The translations under genes were made by a program, and so were the position numbers. DNA of 64,000 nucleotides from Burhinus oedicnemus (Eukaryota; Chordata; Aves; Charadriiformes; Burhinidae), in NCBI GenBank assembly GCA_008921705.1, contig VFFE01007510.1, forward strand, positions 1,543,947-1,607,946. Reading direction: 5' to 3'. This document shows positions 58,401-64,000 of this stretch, one piece after another. Every line of letters starts with the position of its first letter. The stretch's first letter is position 1. The notes beneath the pieces are model-generated. The model did not search any database, was not told the origin of the DNA, and saw only the letters and a program-made list of their open reading frames with translations.

Positions 58401-59853
58401 GGGGTTGTTCAGCCTGGAGAAGAGAAGGCCCCAGGGAGACCTTACAACAGCTTTCCAGTATCTGAAGGGCGCCTACAAGAAAGCTGGAGAGGGACTTTTT
58501 ACAAGGACATGTAGTGATAGGATGAGGGGTAACAGTTTCAAACTAGAAGAGAGTAGATTTAGGTAAGATCTCAGGAAGAAATTTTTCACTCTGAGGGTGG
58601 TGAGACACTGGAACAGGTTGCCCAGGGAAGTTGTGGGGGCCCCATCCCTGGAGGTGTTTGAGGCCAGGCTGAATGGGGCTTTGAGCAGCCAGGTCTAGTG
58701 GGAGGTGTCCTTGCCCACAGCAGAGGGGTTGGAACTAGATGATTTTGAAAGTCCCTTCCAACCTAAACCATTCTATGACTATGAGCCTGATCTCGCATTA
58801 GCTCTGCATAAGGGTGTCTGCTTCATTTGTCCATAAGGAGTACACCTAGCTTAAGAACCATACAATTAGCTTTCCTCATGCCCATTTCCCCAGTTTTGTA
58901 TCAATAGATGTAAATAAGCACACTTGTGACAGATTTAGAAAAACACATTAATCAATCACACTACCCATCTCCTTCCTTATTTTTCTATTCATTCGCAGCA
59001 TAATGCCACCTGGACACTGAACAGTCAAATTCATATACATACAAAAAAAAAAATCTACAAAATATCTAGAGATCTTCACAGGACTTTAAGGAATTTTACA
59101 GGAAATGCATTTCTAGCAGTAGAATAGAATAACTTCTGGGAAGCTTTCTTAAGTTTTATTCCTAATAAAATTCTGTAGCATTTTTCAACTGAGAAATTAA
59201 TGAATATATCCCCCTCCCCAACCAGTCAGGGGAGGAGGAGGTAGGGGAATCCAAGCTCTTTTTGTAGGAGTAATTACTGCCTGTCCTTAGCTGCACGTGA
59301 TTTCTCTACTCCCTCCAGCACACAGCTTCACAGCACTTTAGAGCTGATCTTTTTGCTCCTCTTCTCTTTTCCCCATGTTCCAGGTGAGTTCACAGAAGTC
59401 ACAGGATAACACACTGAACAAAACAGCACTAAATAATAGCTCATCTGATGACCCAAAAGTCTTCCATCTGAATTCTTTGAATCCATAGGATCATCACTTA
59501 TTCAACAATCCTGCTATGAAGAATCTCTCCCAGCCTTTCTTCCCTCACCTGACATCTTTTTCCTATTTATACATCAGAGACACATGTATACATCCCCTGT
59601 ACACGAGCACCCGCTTTCAAAGGCCCTCTCCTGAAGATGCAGCTTTTAACCACACTGCGTTGTCACCAACACGCTACACACTTATCTCAAAGACTCGCTG
59701 TATATCACTTTCAAGAACCGCTATCTTTTAACGACTCTTACCTGACAGCAAGTCACGAGAACAACTGATAATGGTGGTTCCAGGTTTTATCCAGCTCGCA
59801 GGAACATCATCGGGCTTTGAACTGCCAGCTACCACCACATCCGCCTGATGAAG
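10339..59853 (-). CDS. MTHFD1L: MTHFD1L orthologue, partial gene, 13 internal exons (joined, minus strand)
   Basis: Mitochondrial C1-THF synthase, monofunctional: it makes 10-formyl-THF from formate, THF and ATP (or runs in reverse to release formate) in the matrix, as part of one-carbon metabolism. Seen: 13 exons join in one open frame of 444 codons plus one base, all with GT-AG borders. Fragment residues 1-96 are the tail of a degenerate dehydrogenase/cyclohydrolase domain. Residues 97-154 are the linker and ligase start. Residues 160-167 are the P-loop [13 protein letters not shown] signature 1 ([11 protein letters not shown]) spans exons E and F. Residues 388-428 contain the [10 protein letters not shown]...AHGNSS segment. 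MTHFD1L is preferred over MTHFD1 because segments such as [11 protein letters not shown] and [10 protein letters not shown] fit MTHFD1L as I recall it, and because the dehydrogenase part is degraded. Both gene ends lie outside the window: the start (with targeting peptide) above 64000 and the stop below 1. No frameshift or stop was seen in any exon. Confidence 0.95.
10451..16755 (-). other. MTHFD1L intron L-M (6.3 kb)
   Basis: GT-AG intron in phase 0. Apart from an (ATTT)n tract near 11957..11980 I recognise no gene, RNA or transposon in it. Confidence 0.85.
11957..11980 (+). repeat. (ATTT)n tetranucleotide microsatellite
   Basis: About six TTTA-type units ending in a T5 run. Confidence 0.9.
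16756..16824 (-). CDS. MTHFD1L: MTHFD1L exon L
   Basis: 69 nt, 23 whole codons (residues 385-407): [20 protein letters not shown] then TLE. It follows exon K directly (AEDL/GVTGAL). The family usually has Asn where Thr follows KP here, and Thr where Ala follows GAL (from memory); both are mild substitutions. Acceptor TTTTTTAG, donor GTGAGT. It lies 8.1 kb from exon K. Confidence 0.96.
18998..19020. repeat. Perfect 9-bp inverted repeat, 5-nt loop
   Basis: TATAGTTCT, loop TGGAT, then AGAACTATA. It could form a short hairpin in DNA or in the intron RNA. The stem is short and A/U-rich, so function is doubtful. Confidence 0.85.
20004..20050 (+). repeat. Spaced 15-bp direct repeat
   Basis: CAATAAAGTTTTCAT at 20004..20018 and again at 20036..20050, perfect match, 17 bp apart. 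Confidence 0.85.
24935..25075 (-). CDS. MTHFD1L: MTHFD1L exon K
   Basis: 141 nt, 47 whole codons (residues 338-384), phase 0 at both ends: [20 protein letters not shown], then [20 protein letters not shown] and PVTAEDL. The F-D-I-(A/S)-V-A-S-E-I-M segment is a hallmark of formate-THF ligases. Acceptor ATTTTACAG, donor GTATGT. Confidence 0.98.
25076..28607 (-). other. MTHFD1L intron J-K (3.5 kb)
   Basis: GT-AG intron in phase 0. It holds a short CR1 3' tail at 27474..27565; nothing else was recognised. Confidence 0.85.
27474..27565 (+). mobile_element. CR1 LINE 3' tail fragment
   Basis: About 92 bp of CR1 3' UTR: TCTAGTGGAAGGTG, GGAACTAGATGATCTTTAAG, GGTCCCTTCCAAC and a terminal ATTCTATGATTCTAT repeat. 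Severely 5'-truncated, as is usual for CR1. The exact 5' edge is uncertain by about 10 bp. Confidence 0.9.
28608..28684 (-). CDS. MTHFD1L: MTHFD1L exon J
   Basis: 77 nt, residues 312-337. It completes a split Val codon (G+TG), then [20 protein letters not shown] and GFVRQ. Matches the (V/L)[11 protein letters not shown](I/V)GQ block. The human protein has Leu where the second Val sits, as I recall. Acceptor TATTTCAG, donor GTATGT. Confidence 0.97.
28685..32110 (-). other. MTHFD1L intron I-J (3.4 kb)
   Basis: GT-AG intron in phase 1. It contains the coding-like stretch at 29636..29836 listed separately. No CR1 was recognised. Confidence 0.85.
29636..29836 (-). pseudogene. Coding-like stretch with one stop; possible decayed exon or gene fragment, unassigned
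   Basis: Minus strand, inside intron I-J. One frame reads [34 protein letters not shown], a TAA at 29732..29734, then [31 protein letters not shown] and a TAG. Just upstream is a good acceptor-like tract (TTTTCTGTACAG). The composition (charged amphipathic helix-like runs, WEEA, few rare residues) looks more protein-like than the surrounding intron. I do not recognise the family, and there is no MTHFD1L residue range left for it, since exons I and J join directly. It could be chance, an alternative terminal exon, or a degraded insert. Confidence 0.35.
32111..32213 (-). CDS. MTHFD1L: MTHFD1L exon I
   Basis: 103 nt, residues 278-311 plus one base: [20 protein letters not shown] then [14 protein letters not shown]. 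The acceptor region reads GCATAG/AG/G; the first AG keeps the frame and supplies the expected basic residue before LGINKTD. Donor GTATGT. The DIDP-TITWQR block is highly conserved in eukaryotic C1-THF synthases. Confidence 0.97.
32214..35110 (-). other. MTHFD1L intron H-I (2.9 kb)
   Basis: GT-AG intron in phase 0. It has a purine-rich stretch at about 33628..33785 on the plus strand; nothing else was recognised. Confidence 0.85.
35111..35185 (-). CDS. MTHFD1L: MTHFD1L exon H
   Basis: 75 nt, 25 whole codons (residues 253-277), phase 0 at both ends: [15 protein letters not shown] then [10 protein letters not shown]. Matches the ALYNRLVP(L/V)VNGVR segment of MTHFD1L. Acceptor TTTTCTAG, donor GTAAGT (consensus). 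Confidence 0.96.
35186..36088 (-). other. MTHFD1L intron G-H (0.9 kb)
   Basis: GT-AG intron in phase 0, AT-rich. I see no feature inside it. Confidence 0.87.
36089..36196 (-). CDS. MTHFD1L: MTHFD1L exon G
   Basis: 108 nt, 36 whole codons (residues 217-252), phase 0 at both ends. It encodes [20 protein letters not shown] and then [16 protein letters not shown], a near-invariant part of the formate-THF ligase core. Acceptor CTTCTAG, donor GTGAGA. Confidence 0.97.
37540..37872. other. GC-rich intronic patch
   Basis: About 330 bp, rich in CCCAG, GGCC and CTGCC words, against an AT-rich background. It is poor in CpG, so it looks less like an active CpG island than an old GC-rich repeat or a GC-biased stretch. 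The frames through it on both strands look compositional, not conserved. Confidence 0.6.
37877..37900. repeat. 8-bp-stem hairpin followed by a 10-bp palindrome with CACGTG core
   Basis: GTGAAAAA, loop CAA, TTTTTCAC at 37877..37895, overlapping the palindrome TTCACGTGAA at 37891..37900. The CACGTG core is an E-box-type sequence; binding is only a possibility. Confidence 0.8.
38483..38529 (-). CDS. MTHFD1L: MTHFD1L exon F (47-nt micro-exon)
   Basis: Only 47 nt: two bases completing Gly, then [15 protein letters not shown] (residues 202-216), ending in phase 0. It completes FTHFS signature 1 (GGAAGGGY) and adds the QVIPMEE strand that leads to FNLHLTGD. Acceptor TGTGCAG, donor GTGAGA. The surrounding intron sequence is unusually GC-rich. 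The exon is too short to stand alone as evidence, but frame and motif fit exactly between exons E and G. Confidence 0.96.
38530..39787 (-). other. MTHFD1L intron E-F (1.3 kb)
   Basis: GT-AG intron in phase 1, interrupting FTHFS signature 1. A low-complexity A-rich tract (39687..39731) sits about 60 bp from exon E. No other feature was seen. Confidence 0.87.
39687..39731 (+). repeat. A-rich low-complexity tract
   Basis: A runs separated by GC dinucleotides (AAAAAAGC-type units), close to exon E on its 3' intron side. Confidence 0.85.
39788..39924 (-). CDS. MTHFD1L: MTHFD1L exon E (P-loop exon)
   Basis: 137 nt, residues 155-200 plus one base. It encodes [20 protein letters not shown], with the nucleotide-binding P-loop PLGEGKST at fragment residues 160-167, then [20 protein letters not shown]. 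The exon ends inside FTHFS signature 1 (G-V-K / G-G-A-A-G-G-G-Y), so the signature is split by the next intron. Acceptor TTTTGCTAG, donor GTACGT. All P-loop residues expected for ATP binding are present, consistent with an active ligase. Confidence 0.98.
40826..40870 (+). repeat. Polypyrimidine tract (plus strand)
   Basis: A T run, then a CTTTTTCTTTC stretch, a short mixed interruption and a C7 run. Confidence 0.8.
41953..41996 (+). repeat. 22-bp tandem duplication
   Basis: Two adjacent copies of ATTTTATCTACTCTCAAAAG plus two bases; they differ only at the last base (C or G). Recent small duplication. Confidence 0.95.
44866..45010 (-). mobile_element. CR1 LINE 3' fragment (reverse orientation)
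   Basis: On the plus strand it starts with AGAATCACGGAATCACAGAA (octamer-tail complement), then GTTGGAAGGGACCTCTAGAG and ATCATCTAGTCCAACTCCCC, and fades after CAGGCGGGTCTTGAAAATCT. This is the reverse complement of a CR1 3' end, so the element lies in the same sense as MTHFD1L. The 5' edge is indistinct. Confidence 0.92.
45895..45936 (+). repeat. (CA)9 microsatellite followed by an A14 run
   Basis: Nine CA units at 45895..45912, a 10-base spacer, then an A run to 45936. Confidence 0.92.
48479..48652 (-). CDS. MTHFD1L: MTHFD1L exon D
   Basis: 174 nt, the longest exon here, residues 97-154 plus two bases. It begins with a split Ser codon (AG+T) giving [20 protein letters not shown] and ends DGKYVLVAG, with the Gly codon split across the next intron. 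This is the entry to the formate-THF ligase domain; the YVLV(A/T)G strand leads directly to the ATP-binding loop. Acceptor TTTTCCAG, donor GTAAGA. Conservation is much higher than in exon B. Confidence 0.96.
51901..52334 (-). mobile_element. CR1 LINE, 5'-truncated, about 430 bp (reverse orientation)
   Basis: Plus strand begins AGAATTACAGAATCGCAGAG and runs through GTCCAACCTCCC, GGAGACTCCACAACCTCC, CATTGCCTCTGGTCCTGTCA, TTCTCTTCTCCAGGCTGAGC and GGTGCTCCAGTCCCTTTATC. Read in reverse this is ORF2 C-terminus plus 3' UTR. It looks like a different, more diverged subfamily than the copies at 6351 and 57925. An AT-rich stretch with repeated TGTATTTAT (about 52195..52230) makes it longer than the usual sequence there. 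Confidence 0.93.
53022..53046 (+). repeat. (GTTT)n microsatellite
   Basis: About five TTTG units, ending some 25 bp from the donor of exon C, so on the minus strand the intron carries a CAAA repeat near its 5' end. Confidence 0.9.
53071..53168 (-). CDS. MTHFD1L: MTHFD1L exon C
   Basis: 98 nt, residues 65-96 plus two bases (phase 2). It encodes [18 protein letters not shown] followed by [10 protein letters not shown], matching the basic, Trp-rich linker between the dehydrogenase-like domain and the synthetase domain. Acceptor AAAAACAG, donor GTAATA. It is separated from exon B by an intron of only 711 bp. Confidence 0.93.
53169..53879 (-). other. MTHFD1L intron B-C (0.7 kb, shortest)
   Basis: GT-AG intron in phase 0. 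No repeat or other feature was recognised in it. Confidence 0.85.
53880..53959 (-). CDS. MTHFD1L: MTHFD1L exon B
   Basis: 80 nt, residues 38-64, joined through a split Glu codon (G+AG) and ending in phase 0 at donor GTTAGT. It reads from [10 protein letters not shown] to SLAIAMRMQ. Only the last part (LAIAMRMQ) resembles the known family (LLAAALRIQ in human, from memory). The first two thirds are unlike the human glycine-rich stretch, so identification rests on frame, position and the conserved end. The acceptor reads ACAG/AG; using the second AG would break the frame, so the first is chosen. Confidence 0.82.
55305..55323 (+). repeat. A19 homopolymer run
   Basis: Nineteen consecutive A; no attached element was recognised. 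Confidence 0.95.
57895..57924 (+). repeat. (ATT)n tract at the 5' edge of the long CR1
   Basis: TTA/ATT units with minor interruptions, abutting the 5' truncation point of the CR1 copy at 57925. It may mark the insertion target or later slippage. Confidence 0.85.
57925..58782 (+). mobile_element. CR1 LINE, longest copy in window (about 860 bp), decayed ORF2
   Basis: Starts TTGACACACCGGAGGGAAGG and ends in the CR1 3' UTR and ATTCTATGAC tail. It encodes the last part of the ORF2 reverse transcriptase protein: [20 protein letters not shown], then (58036..58566) segments [30 protein letters not shown] and [20 protein letters not shown]. Two lesions are visible: a stop plus frame change near 58011..58036, and a TAA in place of a sense codon just before the [17 protein letters not shown] block (about 58564). 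So it is a dead copy. Antisense to MTHFD1L. Confidence 0.96.
59742..59853 (-). CDS. MTHFD1L: MTHFD1L exon A (most 5' exon in window)
   Basis: 112 nt, fragment residues 1-37, starting with CTT (Leu) after acceptor TCCCTAG and ending with one base before donor GTAAGA (phase 1). Peptide segments [11 protein letters not shown] and [11 protein letters not shown] match the ADIV-GSPKP...W-PGTT block of the MTHFD1L dehydrogenase/cyclohydrolase-like domain. In active folate dehydrogenases this is the NAD(P)-binding Rossmann part; in MTHFD1L the domain has lost that activity. The preceding exon was not found between here and 64000. Confidence 0.93.
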
Positions 59854-62800
59854 CTAGGGACAGCCCAAAACAAAACAAGCATTTAAGGTTAGAAATACAT
59901 TCTTGAATATGCACCTTATAATATTCAGATGTATACAACAATAGTCTTTTGAGCAATGTATTTGCAAACAACAAAAATCCAGACTGATGGCTTGATTCTT
60001 ACTTCACGTGAAATTTAAGAAAAATAGCATTTAAAACGAAGTCAGGTAAACAAACTGTGAAATCAGGCAAGCTGGGTCAGACTCAGCACCAATAATACTT
60101 AATGGACATTACATATTTTCAAAGAAAAAGCCCTATCATTGTCCAAAGTCCTGTCCAACAAGATAACTTGGAGAGACTTAAGAAAGAGAAGGGTTGAAAG
60201 ACAGTAAATAGGCAATTATAAAGAGTACAGTCAGATTATCTGACGGTAGAAAACCAGGCCAGCTGACAGGAATGCAAGATGACCTGATCTGCAAACATCA
60301 ATGCCTTTGAAGAATACCAATTAAAGCATTTTTTTTTCCTTCTGAGTTCATGTTTGCTTATCACCACCTCTGATTTAGTTCAACCTGACAGATGTTGCAG
60401 CAAAAATGGTCACTACAAAAATTCTTATAATCAAAGACATAAGCATCTTCCTTTCCTCCCTCCTCTGAAACAGGGTCCTGTACCAATTATTGGAATCACC
60501 ATGAGATAAGGGTCAGCACTAGAGGCAGATGTATAAAGATCCACTAAAAAAGCAAAATACGGGCACAGCACTGCGTCAAGCCTGAATGTAAAAATTATTT
60601 CAGAGATACGGCGATTTGGGGAATATTTTGAAAAATGTAAATTAATATCAAGTGTCACAAACCCAGCGAGCTTCTCTATGAATTGATTTGTGACTGACAA
60701 GCGTTCCAGCTTCTTTTTTGGCCAAAAGTGCTCTGACGTAACCCTGCCCAACACTCCTGCCAAGAAAGAACAGCTACAAATCCTATTAGGATAGCAGGTT
60801 TTTGGCACTGCTGAGCATCCAGGAGGGGAGAAGAGCATAACTGTGGCGGAAAAGGCAGAAAGCTAAAAAAGCTCCATCTTCTCCTTAGAGGACACAAGGA
60901 TGGCCTAACCCTCCTTAGAGACCCACATACAGAAACAAAGCCAAAAGCGTGGGAGAAGATTTACTTGCTTGACAAATGACTAATGCAACGAGTTGATTCA
61001 GGCTTCAGTCAGAAGTCCTGCAACACTCTGCTGATTGCCTGCAAATGTACAGTCTCAACAGTCATTCAGCCTTATCCAAACTGCTTACACTCTTGCATCT
61101 GGTGCGAATATCAACTTACATGCCGCTCCTAGAAGGCCACATAAATCATAATGCTTGACCAGTGTCAAGTCAAACCATACTGAGGAATCTGCAAGCAAAT
61201 TTGGATAAAAAGATGCTGCAATGACTTGTGTACCAGGAATAGTATGCTGAAGACACACTTTCCTCTGCAAAAGAAGGCAGGCTCTGCTGTAAGTCAACAT
61301 CATCAACACAGAGAGAAACAGTGATTACAAGAACCCAGCCTTTTTTTGTAACAAAAAAATGATTCACATTCTAGCAGTTATAACTCATATACTGAAAGTC
61401 AGGTATGTCATCCCATGCAAAGCCTCTGGGACAAGGACTCAGAGCTTTGCACACACCACTTAGCATCATGAAACTATGAACCAGTTGAGAGCTGTATGCA
61501 ACAAGTAATAATTTTGACAAACGTTCAGCCAACATACTTATGACAGAATTGATCCAACGTAACTATAATGCCAGAAAACAACTGACCTGACCAAATATTC
61601 ATCTCTATGACTACCAATCATAATGTTCAAAAATGTTCTTAACAGCTGGACACAATCATTTTTGTAGCCAATGTTATCACTATTTCAGATGCCTAACATC
61701 GCAGATACTCATATATGTATCGGAAAACCAGCTGAACCTTTCATCTCATTGCCGTGCCCCACCTCCTCCATGAAAAAAGTTGTATCCCGTGGCAACGAAC
61801 AGTTGTTCTATGGGTTTAAGACACACTTATCTCAGAGCCTTCCCCACCACTATTTCCTTTTCCTTATTTCAAAAAGAAAGAAAATATAAAGAGAAAAGAA
61901 ACAGGTATAGATACAATTGTAGCTCTCTTGCTATAAGCAAGTATTTTATGTGCAACTATTGAAAAAGTTCCTGGACAGTCAATAAAGTGTGTATCACAAA
62001 CACTTTATAGAACTCTTTTTTTCCCCCCTGTGACTATTCTTAAAAAATTATATCCAGAAACTTGTTTGACTGGGACAGTGAGTCCACTGAAAGCAAAATA
62101 GTTGTTTATAGAATTTTGGGTGTCGTTGAATAAGATGTATGTGATCTCCATCAGGGCATTTCGGTTTCACTTGCAAGAAGTCGTGCCCATGCCTCCCCTG
62201 CTTTGTTTCCTCTCTTGCCATAACCTACTCTTTTAACTGCCTGTAAATCACTAAAGCAAGCCGCAAGCCTTGGGAGGCATGTGCAGGCATGTGCAGGCTT
62301 ATCTCCTACATCAGAAACAAATCACAGACGTTAGGGATGGAAAAGACCTATGAAATCATCACATCCAACCTCCCTAGCAAACACACCACAGAGTCCCCGG
62401 ACAGAGGACGCATCTGACAGGAACCAGATGCTACAGGCAGCCATAGCCAGAAGGCTGAGGAGAGACCCACAAGGGGAAACGTGCAGCCGCAGGGCGACTG
62501 ACTGCCCGGTGCCCTGGACAGCAAGGCTGCATCCCACCAGGCAAGCTAGAGAAAGGAACGATGAGCATCATGCCAAACCAACCCCAATGCACTAGGCAAT
62601 AGGCTGACGACAAAGTAAGCTAATACTCCAGTAGTATCCTGCCTCCTCACTGGCAAATATTTTTTCAGTTGGGAAGAGCTGTGCCAATAAATAATCTGAA
62701 ACCTTACCTCATAACAAAATATGACTCTCTCCACCATGATTTCAGTAGAAGCACATTAAGAAGCACCACCCATTCCCAAGACAGAACACCAAATGTTAAA

Positions 62801-64000
62801 AAAACAATACAGACTTTCCAGCCAAGTATTTAATGATAATGGTACAAAGTGGCTGTATATTGCAGATTACTGAAAACTCATTTTGCCATGAAGCCTGCAT
62901 AAAAATTCCATTTCCCCATAGTTAAAACTGACTGTTACAAAAGGCGTTTTAAAATACATGATCACAGAAAAAGATTCTTGAAATTATAATTTGAAATGTA
63001 AAAGCCCTCAGTTTCCTGGCTATGAAGTTAGGCCAGCTAAAATTTAAATGATGGGATGAGGAATGGGAACCTGATTCAAAGTTTTTTCACAACTCTCCTT
63101 ATGAAAAAAAAAACCATTTTACACATCAGTTTACAGATCAGGCTCCACTTCAATCACAGCAATTCTAATTACTTTCTGCAATCTTGAAATTTTTGTACGT
63201 CAATGATTAGTTTCAGGTACTTTTTTCACCCAGGCATGTACTCCTTACATGGTTTCTTCCAGCTCCATCACTGCCTCGGGAAGCTCAAGGTTTGCAAATC
63301 ATTGGCAGCCCAACAGGACAACTACTTATGGTCTGCTCCAATCCCTCCACCCCAGCCATGGTCCTCAGGGATGAGCCGCAGCAAGCAGCTACCAGCTCCC
63401 TTCTACCATCTCCTTGCCCAGACACTGACAAACCCCTTCCCTACCACATCAGCCCGAATGAACTTGCCCTACACATTGCATGTGAAAATTAGGTCTACAT
63501 CTCTACTGCAGGCTCAAACCTACCTCTACGATGCATGCTTTAGCAACTGTTCCTCTAGCTCACAGGCAGGGAGATAAATTTCAAATTGCAAGGAACAGAG
63601 ATGATGCAAAAAAATGTTGAAACAGAAATACTTTGTCTATAGCATTCTCATTAGAAACTCTCACGCAGCCTCCCTGTCTTCTCCTCTCCCTTTTATGGGA
63701 TCTGTATATCTGGTCTTACGTTCTTTCATGCTTACTTATACACTTACAATATGAAATGTACTTTTCTGCCAGTACCAAGACTCTTGGTCTTATCAAGACA
63801 GCACAAACATGACAGCAAATGACTAAGAGATGTCTAATAGTCTGAAGCTTAAGTGTTGGCTCTAATGAAAAGCAGACCGTGGCCAAAAGAGGTTCTTATC
63901 CAACCTGCAAAGGAAGCTCCCATTCATGCACTCCCGCTGAACCACTGTCCTACTTCTCAACCAGGCTTTTACAAACAAGCGTTCCATTCCTAATTATACT
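59854..64000 (-). other. MTHFD1L intron 5' of exon A (partial, at least 4.1 kb)
   Basis: Ends with acceptor TCCCTAG at exon A; its donor lies beyond the window. It holds a weak CR1-like piece at 62319..62375. No exon encoding the expected preceding segment (the GKKILVVGAHG-like strand of MTHFD1L) was found. Confidence 0.78.
62319..62375 (-). mobile_element. Old CR1-like 3' end fragment
   Basis: Plus strand AATCACAGACGTTAGGGATG, GAAAAGACC, ATCACATCCAACCTCCCT resembles the reverse complement of a CR1 3' end (AATCACAGA...TTGGAAGGGACC...CCAACC) with many substitutions. Length and divergence make the call tentative. Confidence 0.6.

Larger units (their letters stand above)
53960..59741 (-). other. 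MTHFD1L intron A-B (5.8 kb)
   Basis: GT-AG intron in phase 1. It holds the longest CR1 copy (57925..58782) with an (ATT)n tract at its 5' edge, and an A19 run at 55305..55323. Confidence 0.85.

Noticed and set aside
58036..58566. 176-codon open frame that could be called a gene
   Set aside because: It is the C-terminal end of CR1 ORF2 inside a truncated, interrupted LINE, not a host gene.
60431..60838. 135-codon open frame on the minus strand
   Set aside because: No family motif, not flanked in a way that continues the MTHFD1L frame, and it does not resemble the expected upstream exon; likely a chance frame in intron.
1..64000. CRISPR arrays, tRNA or rRNA genes, operons, phage or plasmid modules
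   Set aside because: No regularly spaced repeats, no cloverleaf-like sequence recognised and no densely packed coding; the window is intron-rich vertebrate DNA.

Overview
The window is nuclear genomic DNA from a bird, most likely a neognath. Two things show this: a multi-exon vertebrate gene with canonical GT-AG introns, and several CR1 LINE fragments of the avian type with the diagnostic 3' end (ATTCTATG-type octamer repeat). There is no sign of a bacterial, plasmid or viral replicon. The species cannot be told from the sequence alone.

One gene explains almost everything coding here. It lies on the minus strand and is the avian orthologue of MTHFD1L, the mitochondrial monofunctional C1-tetrahydrofolate synthase (10-formyl-THF synthetase). 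I reconstructed 13 consecutive internal exons by hand, from 59742..59853 (most 5') to 10339..10450 (most 3'). They total 1,333 nt and give 444 uninterrupted codons plus one base, with compatible phases at all 12 joins. By comparison with the human protein as I remember it (about 978 residues), this is roughly residues 260-705. It covers the end of the degenerate dehydrogenase/cyclohydrolase-like domain, the linker, and the first half of the formate-THF ligase domain, including the ATP-binding P-loop and FTHFS signature 1. The mitochondrial targeting peptide and 5' exons lie beyond position 64000. The 3' exons, including FTHFS signature 2, lie before position 1.

Layout along the plus strand: 1..10338 is 3' intron with a CR1 copy at 6351..6799. 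From 10339 to 39924 come exons M to E, with a short CR1 tail at 27474..27565. From 39925 to 53070 there are long introns around exon D, with minus-strand CR1 pieces at 44866..45010 and 51901..52334. Exons C and B lie at 53071..53959. A 5.8-kb intron holds the longest CR1 copy (57925..58782). Exon A is at 59742..59853, and 59854..64000 is intron with a weak CR1-like piece. Simple repeats, A/T runs, two GC-rich intronic patches and a few small inverted or tandem repeats fill in the rest.

I found no new multi-gene system. The points most worth a second look are a coding-like, once-interrupted reading frame with an acceptor-like edge inside intron I-J (29636..29836), the divergent exon B in the decayed dehydrogenase domain, an old short duplicated segment (about 7836 and 8816), and the GC-rich intronic patches.
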